Shown here piece after piece: positions 1 through 10,923 of a stretch of DNA of 64,000 bases. Where the stretch lies: NCBI RefSeq assembly GCF_002343915.1, contig NZ_NETK01000001.1, forward strand, positions 6,276,001-6,340,000, in the 5' to 3' direction. The translations under genes were made by a program, and so were the position numbers. Position 1 is the first letter of the stretch, and each line of letters opens with the position of its first letter. Below the pieces are notes generated by a model, which was not told the DNA's origin, did not search any database, and saw only the letters and a program-made list of their open reading frames with translations. The DNA comes from Nannocystis exedens (GTDB taxonomy: Bacteria > Myxococcota_A > Polyangia > Nannocystales > Nannocystaceae).

Positions 1-1
1 C

Positions 2-2782
<2,781 letters not shown>

Positions 2783-2789
2783 TTCTGGA

Positions 2790-2818
2790 GGACATGTTCC
2801 ATCAGACATGTCCTATGG
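2790..2818. repeat. ACATGTCC-type palindromic element, copy 1
   Basis: Two half-sites, GGACATGTTCC and AGACATGTCC, separated by a few bases, 8 bp after the kinase stop codon. The arms can pair, so the RNA could form a 3'-end hairpin. A further half-site pair starts at 2868 (GGACATGTCC followed by GCCATGCC). Confidence 0.6.
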
Positions 2819-2974
2819 ATGGGTTTTCAAGGACGAGTTCCGGCGCGCGCGAGCCGGGCCGAGTGACGGACATGTCCCTCGCGCCATGCCGCGCGGATCG
2901 ATGCGGCCGGCGGGCGCGACGGCGCAGGGTCGCGGGTGTCCGCGAGGGGCCCTGTCGCGCCTGGTCGAGGGCAA

Positions 2975-2994
2975 GACATGCCCTTCGGGACAGG
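2975..2994. repeat. ACATGTCC-type palindromic element with TTCG loop
   Basis: Arms GACATGCCC and GGACAGG flank TTCG, the sequence of a very stable RNA tetraloop. The pairing has mismatches. Preceded by the 22-bp direct repeat that recurs before the copy at 3068. Confidence 0.5.
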
Positions 2995-3067
2995 CCGCGC
3001 GAACGGCAGCCGCCCTCTGCAGAACGAGCCGAGGGCGCTCGCCCGGGGCCTGTCGCGCCTGGTCGAT

Positions 3068-3089
3068 GGACATCCTGTCCCTCGAGACC
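3068..3089. repeat. ACATGTCC-type palindromic element, degenerate copy
   Basis: Half-site GGACATCC followed by TGTCC and CTCGAGACC. It lies directly after the second copy of the direct repeat of this gap. Confidence 0.4.
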
Positions 3090-3211
3090 GGTCGCGTGAA
3101 TCGACGCCGCTGCCTGGCGCCGCCGGACCGTGGACGCCCGCCGCCGACGGCCTCGTCGCCGAGAACCCGTCTCGAAGGACATCTCCCCGCCGGCCCCGGC
3201 CGCGCCCGCCG

Positions 3212-4138
3212 TCAGGGCGCGAGCCGCTCGGACAGCCACCGCGTCGTGTGGGCGACCACGTCGGCGCGGTTGGTCTCGTTGAACATCTCGTGGCGGCCGC
3301 CCGGCCACAGGCGCAGGTCGACCTGGTGGCCGAGCTTGCGCATCATCGCCACCAGCGCCTGGACCTGGCGGCCCTTGCCGCCGACCGGGTCGAGGTCGCC
3401 GCCGACCACCGCGTAGGGCACGCGCGGCAGGCGGGCCAGGAATTCGGCGGTCTGCAGCCGGGCCTGGTTGCCGACGAGGTCGCGCCACAGCGAGGTGGTC
3501 GGCAAGAAGCCGCACAGCGGGTCGCGGACGTAGGCGTCGACCTGGGCCGCGTCGCCCGACAGCCAGTCGAACTGGGTGCGGTTGGGGCGGAAGGCGCGGT
3601 TGTAGGTGCCGAAGGCGGTGGCGTTGAGCAGCTTGCTGCGGCCGCGGACGCCGATCCGGCGCAGCTCGACCTGGATGAGGCCCTGGCCGATCCGCAGCAG
3701 CGCGCCGACCTTGCCGGTCGCGCCCGACAGCACCACCGCGGCCGGCCGTGCGCCGCTGACGGCGAGGTCGTGCAGCGCGATCACCGAGCCCATGCTGTGG
3801 CCGAGCAGCGCCCACGGGAGCTCGCCGAAGCGCTCGCGGGCGTGGCCGCGCACGCGCGCGGAGTCGGCGAGCACGGCGCTCCAGCCGTCGCCGTCGCCGA
3901 AGAACCCGAGGTCGTCGGGGCCGCTGGCGGTGCGGCCGTGGCCGCGGTGGTCGTGGGCCACGACCGCCAGGCCGGCGTCGCACAGGCCGGCGGCGAGGCC
4001 CTCGTAGCGGCCGGCGTGCTCGGCGAGGCCGTGCAGCACCTGGACCAGCCCGCGCACCGGCTGGCCGTCGTCGGGGGTCCAGACGTGGACGTGGGTGGTC
4101 GCGCCGTCGCCGGGGAGGCCGAGGGTCTCGTGCTTCAC
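3212..4138 (-). CDS. Alpha/beta hydrolase, monoacylglycerol lipase type
   Basis: Probable cytoplasmic lysophospholipase or monoacylglycerol lipase of the Hydrolase_4 (serine aminopeptidase S33-like) group. The HGLAEHAGRYE motif forms the oxyanion region. The nucleophile is in GHSMGS at about residue 112. The acid is probably in GGDLDPVGG and the base in GGRHEMFNE near the C-terminus. Length 308 residues fits the family. I chose the GTG at 4138 because the conserved part begins right after it (VKHETLG); the frame stays open upstream but is Arg-rich and not conserved-looking. Divergent from the lipoprotein gene at 4215, 76 bp away. The substrate cannot be told from sequence. Confidence 0.85.
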   Translation of the reverse strand: MKHETLGLPGDGATTHVHVWTPDDGQPVRGLVQVLHGLAEHAGRYEGLAAGLCDAGLAVVAHDHRGHGRTASGPDDLGFFGDGDGWSAVLADSARVRGHARERFGELPWALLGHSMGSVIALHDLAVSGARPAAVVLSGATGKVGALLRIGQGLIQVELRRIGVRGRSKLLNATAFGTYNRAFRPNRTQFDWLSGDAAQVDAYVRDPLCGFLPTTSLWRDLVGNQARLQTAEFLARLPRVPYAVVGGDLDPVGGKGRQVQALVAMMRKLGHQVDLRLWPGGRHEMFNETNRADVVAHTTRWLSERLAP

Positions 4139-4214
4139 GCGCGCACAGTACCACGCCCGGAGGTCGGATCGCCGTCTGCCCGCGGCGGGCCGGCCCCGGG
4201 TTACCCTCGCGGCC

Positions 4215-4679
4215 ATGGCCAAACCGCGCCTCCTCGCCGCTTTCACGTTGTTCGTCGCCGGCGGCTGCATTCAGTTCGAGCACGGGCCGACCACCGACGG
4301 CCCGGGCGAGCCCGGCACCACCACCGGCGAAGACGATGAGCCGCCGCCGACCGTGGACTGCGACCCGCTCAGCCAGGACTGCCCGGACGGGCAGGCGTGC
4401 TCGCTGGCCGGCGACGACTTCGTGTGCATCGAGGTGTTCGTCGACGGCGCGCCCGGCGACGCGTGCCAGGCCGCCGGCGAGTGCGGCCCGGGCCTCGTGT
4501 GCCTGTCCGCGGTCGTGCTCGGCGATTGCGAGGCCTCGTCGTGCTGCAGCGCGCTGTGCGAGGTCAGCGACACCGGGGCCCAGTGCGGCAGCTCGTCCGA
4601 GGTCTGCGCCCCGGTGTTCGCGGGCGAAGACGTGCCGCCGATGTGGGCCGACTACGGCGTCTGCCGGCTGCCGAGCTGA
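4215..4679 (+). CDS. Small cysteine-rich lipoprotein
   Basis: Predicted 154-residue lipoprotein. A short basic N-terminus and hydrophobic stretch end in a lipobox (FVAGGC), then a Gly/Thr/Pro/Asp linker to about residue 47. The mature part has about 14 cysteines in spacings such as CDPLSQDC, CxxAGECGPGLVC and SCCSALC, typical of the disulfide-stabilised surface modules of myxobacteria (compare the Dickkopf/EGF-like spacing CGPGLVC). No catalytic motif is visible. The ATG follows GGCC only and lacks a clear Shine-Dalgarno, but the signal peptide fixes the start. Function unknown. Confidence 0.75.
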   Translation: MAKPRLLAAFTLFVAGGCIQFEHGPTTDGPGEPGTTTGEDDEPPPTVDCDPLSQDCPDGQACSLAGDDFVCIEVFVDGAPGDACQAAGECGPGLVCLSAVVLGDCEASSCCSALCEVSDTGAQCGSSSEVCAPVFAGEDVPPMWADYGVCRLPS

Positions 4680-4698
4680 TGTTCTTTCAAATGATACA

Positions 4699-4734
4699 AC
4701 ATGTCCTGACGGACATGTCCCTCGCAGTATGTCC
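4699..4734. repeat. ACATGTCC-type element, three half-sites
   Basis: Three half-sites in a row: ACATGTCC at 4699, the full palindrome GGACATGTCC at 4711-4720, and TATGTCC ending at 4734. It lies 20 bp after the lipoprotein stop codon and borders a gene fragment that has a second element on its other side. Confidence 0.65.
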
Positions 4735-4739
4735 GTCCT

Positions 4740-4958
4740 CCCGCGCTCGCCGGTCACTGCCCGAGGTGATGAGCTCGGCGCGGTCCTCGGTGAACACGAG
4801 GATCAGCACGCGCTCGCGGCCGAGGTCGACGCCGATGTCGGCCGGCGAGGGGATGTCCGCGACGGCGACCTCGGCGGCCTGCAGGTCGGCGCCGGCGTGG
4901 TAGACCGCGCCGGCCTCCCACGAGGGCACCAGCCAGCCGCCGGGTCGCGCGGGTTCGA
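4740..4958 (-). pseudogene. Orphan coding fragment between two palindromic elements
   Basis: On the minus strand, from an in-frame stop near 4960 to about 4745, the translation has strongly GC-biased third positions and an ordered, non-repetitive sequence (WLVPSWEAGAVYHAG, then VLILVFTEDRAELI), unlike the shadow frames around it. It has no good start codon (a GTG at 4932 is possible). At its 3' end it runs into the element at 4699, which supplies the last codons. It looks like the internal piece of a lost gene. I do not recognise the family. Confidence 0.4.
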
Positions 4959-5013
4959 GTCATCGGCAGCGCAGGCCCGCCCCCGCACGGCGGAGCTGCC
5001 TCGACCGGCGCAT

Positions 5014-5050
5014 CAGGACATGTCCTGAAGGGCATGTCCTGACGTACATC
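5014..5050. repeat. ACATGTCC-type element with a perfect 14-bp palindrome
   Basis: CAGGACATGTCCTG (5014-5027) is a perfect palindrome. It is followed by a second half-site, GGCATGTCCTG, and a partial third, GTACATC. It sits 7 bp beyond the stop codon of the minus-strand esterase gene. Confidence 0.65.
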
Positions 5051-5056
5051 AGGCGC

Positions 5057-6361
5057 TCACGGCCCGACGTGGACGGCCTGGCCGGCGATGAGGTCGGCGA
5101 CCCAGTCGACGAGCGGCGTGTCGCCGACCTTGGTCGTGTACAGGCTGCTGCTGAGGAAGGTGTGCTGCTCGCTGTTGTCGACGAAGTAGCTGCCCCACAC
5201 GCCGGCGGGCTCGTTGAAGTGGTTGTCGCGGGCGTCGATGAGGGCCGCCTCGAACGCCGCTTGCGGGGTGTTGGGCAGCAGGGCGGTGCAGTCGTTGCCG
5301 CCGAAGCCGAAGAAGAAGCGGATGACCGAGTCGCCGGTCGACGAGATGAGGGCGAGGCGCTGGTCGGGGTGCTTCTGGGCGATGTAGGCGCCGATGTTGA
5401 TGATGCCGCCGCCCTGGCTGGGGAAGCAGCCCTCGCAGGCGGCGGGGATCGTGTCGTCGAAGCCCCACAGGTCGCTCCACTTCTGCTGCAGGCACAGCGC
5501 CGCGACCTCGAAGCCGAGCGGCGGGCCGGAGTCGTCGAGCAGGGTGACGCGCGCGTCGGGGAAGGCGTCGGCGATCCGGTCGTAGTTGAAGGCGGCCCCG
5601 AAGCCGCCGGCGCTCTCGCCGGTGACGAGCACGTGGCCGACGCCGGCGAAGGTCGGGACGATCCGCTCGAGGTAGGCGGCGACGTTGCGGTAGCCGACGA
5701 ACTGCTGCACGCCGGCCTCGGAGTCCTGGTCGGGGCGGTCGCCGGCGTGGACGTCGCCGGTGCAGTACGGCACGAAGATGTGGGTCCAGTCGCCGACCGG
5801 GTTCTGCGGACCGGGGTCGAAGATGCCGTCGCTGCTGCCGTCGAAGTCGCCGCCGTCGAAGCTGGACGGGTTTTGGGCGCAGGTGAGGGCGTTGAAGCAG
5901 GCGCCGCCGCCCATGAAGTAGATGACGAGGCCGTCGCCGGTGCCGTAGCGGACGCCGATGCCGGTGCTGCTGCCGTCACGACACAGCGCCTCGGGGAAGT
6001 CGATCCAGTTCCACTCGCCGGGCGGCGCGTCGGGCAGCGGCTCGCCGTCCCACGGCGAGGGCGGCGGCGGGTCGCCGGTGGTGCCGTCGGTGGTGCCGTC
6101 GGTGGTGCCGGCGGTCGGGTCGGTGCTGGTGGTCGGGTCGCCGGTGGTCGGGTTCGGCCCGTCGTCGGTGGTCGGGCCGGCGCTGGTGGTCGGGTCGCCC
6201 GTCGCCGTGCCGTCGGTGCCGGCGCTGCCGTCGGTCGTGCCCTCGCTGGTGCCCGCGGTCTCGCCGTCGGTCCCGGCGGCCCCGCCGTCGTCGCCGCAGG
6301 CCGGCAGGAGCACGCAGACACAGAGAGGCGCGACAACGAGGGGACGAACAGGAGTCAGCAC
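5057..6361 (-). CDS. Pectinacetylesterase/Notum-like lipoprotein
   Basis: Predicted outer-membrane or surface esterase that removes acyl (often acetyl) groups from polysaccharide or protein. The N-terminus has a signal ending in LLPACGDD (lipobox), then about 90 residues of Thr/Gly/Asp-rich linker. The catalytic domain shows the hallmarks of the pectinacetylesterase family: GDGLVIYFMGGGACF, a cytosolic-looking PYCTGDVHAGD stretch, and the nucleophile in GESAGGFG at about residue 245. The GTG at 6361 is the start that gives the signal peptide; the upstream ATG is out of frame. 434 residues. It could be a depolymerase of a related clan, but the GGGACF and GESAGG pair is distinctive. Confidence 0.85.
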   Translation of the reverse strand: MLTPVRPLVVAPLCVCVLLPACGDDGGAAGTDGETAGTSEGTTDGSAGTDGTATGDPTTSAGPTTDDGPNPTTGDPTTSTDPTAGTTDGTTDGTTGDPPPPSPWDGEPLPDAPPGEWNWIDFPEALCRDGSSTGIGVRYGTGDGLVIYFMGGGACFNALTCAQNPSSFDGGDFDGSSDGIFDPGPQNPVGDWTHIFVPYCTGDVHAGDRPDQDSEAGVQQFVGYRNVAAYLERIVPTFAGVGHVLVTGESAGGFGAAFNYDRIADAFPDARVTLLDDSGPPLGFEVAALCLQQKWSDLWGFDDTIPAACEGCFPSQGGGIINIGAYIAQKHPDQRLALISSTGDSVIRFFFGFGGNDCTALLPNTPQAAFEAALIDARDNHFNEPAGVWGSYFVDNSEQHTFLSSSLYTTKVGDTPLVDWVADLIAGQAVHVGP

Positions 6362-6446
6362 GTTGCCATGCTAACCGAGCGCGACGCAGCGGCGGGCCCT
6401 CACCATCGCCTGCTCGCGCCGGCCTAGACTCACACGCCGCGAGCGC

Positions 6447-8057
6447 TCAAAACCGCCCCTGGACGAGGAAGCCGGTCTGCCCGGCGCCGAACGTCGGCGC
6501 GAAGCTGACGCGGCGCTTCTTCAGGTGGAATCGCTGCACGAGCAGACCCGTGGTCGCGCCGACGATCGTGCCGGCGCCGAGGCCGAGGAAGAAGCCGCTG
6601 GCGAGGCGATGGGCGGTGAAGCAGTCGACGCCCTCGTTGTTGGTGCAGACCAGCGAGGCGGTGCTGTTGTTGTTCCAGCGGCTGGTCGTGACGCCGCCCC
6701 ACACGCCGCCGGTGAGCAGCGCGGCCGCGCCGACCCCCAGCTCGGTCCACCACACCCACGGCTTCACGTCGTACTCGGCGGTCAGGCCGGTGGCCCACAG
6801 GCCCACGGCCACACCCATGAGCCCCGAGCCCGCCGAGCGCAGGCGGATCGCCGGCAGCAGCTCGCCGTTGGCGACCTTCGTCAGCTTCTTCTCGTCGTAG
6901 ACGTTGCTGCCGTGGACCGCGAGCGCGAGGCCGGTGATGAACACCGGCACGCCCGAGACGATGAGGCCGGTCGACAGGCGCATGCGCGTCTTCTTCGGCA
7001 CGCGCTCGGGCACCGGCGGCGGCGCAGGCGTGGCGTCGGCGGGCGGGGACGTCGGCGTCGCGGCGTCGGCGGGCGGGGGCGTCGGCGCGGGCGTCAGCGA
7101 GGGCGCCAGCGCGACCGCGAAGGTCGCCGTCGGCTGGGCGCCGAGGGTGACCTTCTCGACGTGGCGCTGATAGCCCGGCGCCTGCACCGTGACCTCCCAG
7201 TCGCCGGGCTCGATGCGGACCGCACACTTGCCGTGGCCGTCGAGCGGGCAGGGCACCGGCTCGGCGTTCAGCTGCATCTTCTGCAGCGTCACCGTCGCCC
7301 CGGCCGCCACCGCCTCGCCCGGCCCGATCTGGAACGTCGCCGAGCGGAACGCCGGATCGCTGGCCAGCGCCACGTCGAGCACGAAGCCCGGCGCACCTGG
7401 CTTGATGGTCAGGTCGCGGGTCGAAGCGGCGTAGGTCGGCGCGCCGATCTTGAGCTGCCACTTGCCGGGGTCGACGTAAATCGTCTTGCCGCCGGAGGTG
7501 AACTCGGGGGCGCGCGGCGGCAGCTCGAAGACCAGCGGCGGGCGCTTGTCCTTGTCCTCGTCGACGCGGGTCAGCGTCAGCGTGGCGCCGAGCTCGGCCA
7601 CCGACGACGGGGCGACGCGGACGATCACGCCGGTCGCCGCCGCCTGGGCCTTCTTGCTGCGGCTTTGGGCCTGCTCGCGGCCGTCCTCGGGGATCCCTTG
7701 CTGCTGGAGGTAGAGCTCCCAGTAGCGGATCGCGTGCGCGCGGTGACCCAGGGCGAGGCGGGCCAGGCCGGCGTTGAACAGGTCGCGCGGCTCGTGCACG
7801 GTCGCCCACAGGTCCTCGAGGATCTGCGCGGCTTCGAGGTACTTCTTCTGCCCGTACAGCGCGGCGGCCTGCTCGGCGCGCGCGTCGGCGTCGCTCACGG
7901 GTGCGGGCGCGGGCTCGGGCGTGGACGCGGGCGCCGAGGTGGACGCGGGCGCCGAGGGGGTCCCGGGCGCGGGTTCGGAGGTCGGGGGCGTGGCCGCGGG
8001 CTCGGCGGCCGCGGCGGTCGCGAGGGTCAGGAGGAGCCACGAGAGGCTGACGGGCAT
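6447..8057 (-). CDS. PEGA-domain protein with C-terminal membrane segments
   Basis: Cleavable signal peptide (VSLSWLLLTLATAAAAEPA), a Pro/Ala/Ser-rich linker, a TPR-like helical block (QAAALYGQKKYLEAAQILEDLW), then two beta-rich domains each ending in the PEGA-style phrase (DPGKWQLKIGAPTY; EPGDWEVTVQAPGY). The last 180 residues contain about four hydrophobic segments and end in FGAGQTGFLVQGRF. The nearest relative in this window is the gene at 26251, with the same order and the same type of ending. Two ATGs lie close together; GGAG abuts the first (8063), so the second (8057) has the better spacing. Probably an envelope-spanning structural protein. Divergent from the protease gene. Confidence 0.8.
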   Translation of the reverse strand: MPVSLSWLLLTLATAAAAEPAATPPTSEPAPGTPSAPASTSAPASTPEPAPAPVSDADARAEQAAALYGQKKYLEAAQILEDLWATVHEPRDLFNAGLARLALGHRAHAIRYWELYLQQQGIPEDGREQAQSRSKKAQAAATGVIVRVAPSSVAELGATLTLTRVDEDKDKRPPLVFELPPRAPEFTSGGKTIYVDPGKWQLKIGAPTYAASTRDLTIKPGAPGFVLDVALASDPAFRSATFQIGPGEAVAAGATVTLQKMQLNAEPVPCPLDGHGKCAVRIEPGDWEVTVQAPGYQRHVEKVTLGAQPTATFAVALAPSLTPAPTPPPADAATPTSPPADATPAPPPVPERVPKKTRMRLSTGLIVSGVPVFITGLALAVHGSNVYDEKKLTKVANGELLPAIRLRSAGSGLMGVAVGLWATGLTAEYDVKPWVWWTELGVGAAALLTGGVWGGVTTSRWNNNSTASLVCTNNEGVDCFTAHRLASGFFLGLGAGTIVGATTGLLVQRFHLKKRRVSFAPTFGAGQTGFLVQGRF

Positions 8058-8189
8058 CGACATCTCCGAGCGGCGGGGGTCGTCCGGCCGCGGCCGGCCG
8101 CGCGATGATACGCTCGCTCGTCGCGCAGCGGCAGCAATTGTCGCGCCGCCGCTGCCCCCTGGTAAGCTCATGTGTCATCCTCGCGCGCG

Positions 8190-9506
8190 ATGCAGCGACG
8201 GTGGCGGGGCCTTGTGTGCTCGGGGGCGGTGAGCGTGGCCGTGGTGCTCGCCGGCGAGGCGCGAGCGGGGGGCGCGCGGACGGCCGCACCGACGCCCCCG
8301 ACACCGATCTTCGGCGGCGCGGAGGCCGAGATCTGCGCCTTCCCCGGGGTGGTCTCGCTGAGCGACGGCAGCACCCGCTGCACCGGCGCGCTCGTGCATC
8401 CGCGCCTCGTGCTGTACGCCGCGCACTGCGGCGCGACCGGCATGAAGGTCGGCTTCGGCGAGTCGGCCCTGGCCCCGGCGCAGGTCGTCGAGCCCGAACT
8501 CTGCCGCGTCCACCCCGACTACGGCGGGCTCGGCAGCGAGGCCGTCGACTTCGCCTTCTGTCGCCTCGCCGAGCCCGCGCCGGTGCCGGTGCTGCCGATC
8601 GCGTCCGGCTGCGAGCTCGCGCTGCTGGAGCCCCAGGCCGAGGCGACGATCGTCGGCTACGGCGAGTCCGACTCGGGCAGCGGCGACGGCCCCAAGCGCT
8701 GGGCCCCCGCGCCGGTGCGGCTCGTGCTCGCCGATTACTTCGAGGTCGGCGGCCTCGGCGAGGCGGGCGTGTGCGCCGGCGACTCCGGCGGTCCGGCGCT
8801 GCTCCGGGCCGCCGACGACACCTGGCGGGTGTTCGGCGTCGCCTCGGTGCACGCGGCCGGCTGCGGCGGGATCGGCCACTACGCCTACGCCGAGCGGGCG
8901 ATCGGGTGGCTCGAAGAACAGGCGGAGCTCGACCTCACCCCGTGTCACGCGAGCGACGGCGCCTGGCGGCCCGACTTCCGCTGCAGCGATTTCGCGCCGG
9001 CGAGCAGCGCCGGCGCCGGCGCCTGGACCGACTTCTGCGCCGCCGCCCCGGCCGGGCCCGCCGGCACCAGCTGCGGCCCCGCCTTCGACGCCAGCCCCGA
9101 CGACACCCCGCCGACGGTGGCGATCACGAGCCCCGCCGCCGGCCCGCAGCCGGGCCCGCAGGCGGTCGTCGAGGTGGTGGCCGAGGCCGAGGACGTCGGC
9201 TGGGGCGTCGCCGAGGTCGCGCTCGAGATCGACGGCGAGGTCCAGGCCCGCGACGACGAGCCGCCGTGGCGCTTCGGCGCCGCCGAGTTCCCGGCGGGCA
9301 GCCACACGCTGGTGGCGATCGCCGAGGACGCGGCCGGGCACGTCACCCGCTCCGAGCCGGTGGTGCTCGAGGTCGAGGGCGAGGGCGAGGGCGGCGGCGA
9401 GGGCTGCGGCTGTCGCAGCGGCGGCGGCGGCGGCGGGCCCTGGTGGCTGGTCCTCTGGACATGGTGGATGAGCCATGTCCGAAGAGCAAGACGAACACGC
9501 GGCTGA
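8190..9506 (+). CDS. Trypsin-like serine protease with altered MYXO-CTERM tail
   Basis: Secreted S1-family protease. A signal peptide is followed by IFGGAEAEICAFP, the usual activation-type N-terminus. The triad is visible: His in YAAHCG, Asp in AVDFAFC, Ser in CAGDSGGP. After the protease domain comes a Cys-containing segment and a beta-rich Big-like domain (TPPTVAITSP...). The end shows the myxobacterial sorting signature: Gly/Glu-rich, GCGCRSGGGGGGP, a short hydrophobic run, then Arg-rich residues. A palindromic repeat (9457-9480) lies inside the hydrophobic run, so the tail reads WWLVLWTWWMSHV, unlike the usual Leu/Ala helix. ATG 8190 is preferred over GTG 8172 for signal-peptide reasons. 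Confidence 0.88.
   Translation: MQRRWRGLVCSGAVSVAVVLAGEARAGGARTAAPTPPTPIFGGAEAEICAFPGVVSLSDGSTRCTGALVHPRLVLYAAHCGATGMKVGFGESALAPAQVVEPELCRVHPDYGGLGSEAVDFAFCRLAEPAPVPVLPIASGCELALLEPQAEATIVGYGESDSGSGDGPKRWAPAPVRLVLADYFEVGGLGEAGVCAGDSGGPALLRAADDTWRVFGVASVHAAGCGGIGHYAYAERAIGWLEEQAELDLTPCHASDGAWRPDFRCSDFAPASSAGAGAWTDFCAAAPAGPAGTSCGPAFDASPDDTPPTVAITSPAAGPQPGPQAVVEVVAEAEDVGWGVAEVALEIDGEVQARDDEPPWRFGAAEFPAGSHTLVAIAEDAAGHVTRSEPVVLEVEGEGEGGGEGCGCRSGGGGGGPWWLVLWTWWMSHVRRARRTRG
9457..9480. repeat. Palindromic element inside the protease 3' end
   Basis: Perfect 8-bp arms GGACATGG and CCATGTCC around TGGATGAG. It lies within the coding sequence of the protease and encodes part of the C-terminal anchor. 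Codons here and just after (ACA, CAT, CGA, AGA, GCA, AGA, ACA) are rare elsewhere in this gene, which fits an inserted sequence. Confidence 0.65.
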
Positions 9507-9569
9507 ACGAGCGCTGACTCACCGCCGGGGCGGGCGCCGGGCCCGGCGTTTCGCGCTACACCTCGCGCG

Positions 9570-10169
9570 ATGTCCGTGCGCAAGCCCGAGCCCCAGCTCC
9601 AGCCCCTCGACCTGTTCCAGGAGTGGTTCGCCGCGGCGGCCAAGAGCATGACGATGCCGGAGGCGATGACGCTGGCGACCGCCGACGAAGCCGGCCGGCC
9701 CTCGGCCCGCATGGTCCTGCTCAAGGGCTTCGACCCGGCCGGGCGCCTGCGCTTCTTCACCAACTACGACAGCCGCAAGGCCGGCGAGCTCGACCGCAAC
9801 CCGCGGGCGGCGCTGCTGTTCTGGTGGCCGACGCTCTACGTGCAGGTCCGGGTCGAGGGCGCGGTGTCCCGCCTGTCCGCCGCGGAGTCCGACGCCTACT
9901 TCGCCACGCGCCCGCGCCTCAGCCAGCTCGGCGCGATCATCTCGCCGCAGAGCCGGCCGATCGAAGACTTCCAGTCGGTGCTCGACGGGGTGTCGCACCT
10001 GGCCCACGAGCTCGGCGACGCCCCCGTGCCGCGCCCCGCCCACTGGGGCGGCTACGCCGTCGAGCCCGACGCGTGGGAGTTCTGGATCGGTCACGACGGC
10101 CGCCTGCACGAGCGCTTCGTCTACCGCCGCACCGAGGCGGGCTGGAGCTTCACCCTGCTGGCGCCCTGA
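9570..10169 (+). CDS. pdxH: Pyridoxamine 5'-phosphate oxidase
   Basis: Flavin-dependent oxidase that converts pyridoxamine or pyridoxine 5'-phosphate to PLP, the last step of vitamin B6 synthesis and salvage. Length 199 residues is typical. Recognisable motifs are EAMTLATADEAGRPSARMV with LLKGFD (FMN binding), FFTNYDSRKAGEL, the LSQLGAIISPQS segment, and the C-terminal HWGGYAVEPDAWEFW block ending in RLHERFVYRR. It would supply PLP to enzymes such as the decarboxylase at 44016. It starts 63 bp after the protease stop; no promoter could be picked out. Confidence 0.95.
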   Translation: MSVRKPEPQLQPLDLFQEWFAAAAKSMTMPEAMTLATADEAGRPSARMVLLKGFDPAGRLRFFTNYDSRKAGELDRNPRAALLFWWPTLYVQVRVEGAVSRLSAAESDAYFATRPRLSQLGAIISPQSRPIEDFQSVLDGVSHLAHELGDAPVPRPAHWGGYAVEPDAWEFWIGHDGRLHERFVYRRTEAGWSFTLLAP

Positions 10170-10190
10170 GCGCCGTGCTACGCTGGCGCC

Positions 10191-10397
10191 GTGGACGCCC
10201 CGATCGACCTCCGTCCGGTCTTCCGCGCGCACTGGCCCAGCTACGGGCCGGACTGGGACCGCGCGATCGAGCTGGGGATCGACGTGGCCCAGCTCGAGCG
10301 CAACCTGGCGCTGACGCCCGAGCAGCGGCTGCTCAATCACCAGAGCGCTCGCCAGGCGCTCCAGCAGTTGCGCGCGGGGATGAAGCGTGACCGATGA
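10191..10397 (+). CDS. Small protein preceding a nucleotidyltransferase
   Basis: 68-residue protein starting at GTG, rich in charged helices and containing LTPEQRLLNHQSARQAL. It overlaps the next gene by 11 bp, so the two are probably translated together. Short helical partners of this kind are commonly found directly upstream of stand-alone minimal nucleotidyltransferases, where the pair is predicted to act like a toxin-antitoxin or regulatory module. That role is inference here. Confidence 0.7.
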   Translation: MDAPIDLRPVFRAHWPSYGPDWDRAIELGIDVAQLERNLALTPEQRLLNHQSARQALQQLRAGMKRDR

Positions 10398-10896
10398 CAT
10401 CATCGAACTGCTGAAGCGCCTGATCGCCGCCGAGGTCGAGTTCGTGCTGGTGGGAGGCGTCGCAGCGGCGATGCACGGCTCCGACCAACTGACGCGGGAC
10501 CTCGACATCCTCGCCGTGTTGACCCCCGAGAACATGGCCCGCCTGCTCGCCGCGCTGCGCGACCTCCATCCGTACGACTCGGCGCGCCCCGACCTGGGCG
10601 AGCTCCGCAGCCCCCCCGAGGAGCTGGCGCGCTACCGCAACCTGTACCTCGGGACAGACATCGGCCGGCTCGACGTGCTCGGGGAGATCCCGCCGCTCAG
10701 CGGCTACCCCGAGGTCGCAGCCGAAGCCACCTCCGCCGAGTTCCTCGGCGCGACCTGCAAGGTCATCTCGCTCGATCCTCTGATCACGATCAAGGAGTCG
10801 GTCGGTCGCCCCAAGGACCTGCTCGTGGCCGCCGAGCTCAGGGCGATCCGCGACCGCCTGCGCAACGAGCCGCGACCGCCCCGCGGCGAGCACTGA
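10387..10896 (+). CDS. Nucleotidyltransferase-fold protein (AbiEii/DUF6036-like)
   Basis: 169-residue protein with the polymerase-beta-type nucleotidyltransferase signature: VEFVLVGGVAAAMHG followed by TRDLDIL, giving the GG and DxD elements. A further Asp in IGRLDVLG could complete the metal site. Related minimal enzymes transfer nucleotides to protein or tRNA, either as toxins or as toxin modifiers. It starts at GTG inside the end of the upstream 68-residue gene. A palindromic element begins just after the stop codon. The partner relation to the small gene is inferred from the overlap. Confidence 0.75.
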   Translation: MTDDIIELLKRLIAAEVEFVLVGGVAAAMHGSDQLTRDLDILAVLTPENMARLLAALRDLHPYDSARPDLGELRSPPEELARYRNLYLGTDIGRLDVLGEIPPLSGYPEVAAEATSAEFLGATCKVISLDPLITIKESVGRPKDLLVAAELRAIRDRLRNEPRPPRGEH

Positions 10897-10897
10897 T

Positions 10898-10923
10898 GAT
10901 ATGTCCGAAGAGGCATGTCACTT
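10898..10923. repeat. ACATGTCC-type element after the nucleotidyltransferase gene
   Basis: Half-sites ATATGTCC and GGCATGTCAC flank GAAGA. It is placed directly after the stop codon, in a gap between convergent genes. The remaining 250 bp of this gap hold nothing I can identify. Confidence 0.5.

Larger units (their letters stand above)
2783..3211. other. Convergent intergenic region filled with palindromic repeat elements
   Basis: Gap of 429 bp between the ends of a plus-strand kinase gene and a minus-strand hydrolase gene. I see no credible gene. It carries several hairpin elements of the ACATGTCC family and a 22-bp direct repeat (2946-2968 and 3045-3066, about 99 bp apart) that each time precedes a hairpin element. 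It looks like a decayed tandem array comparable with the one at 43345. Confidence 0.6.
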
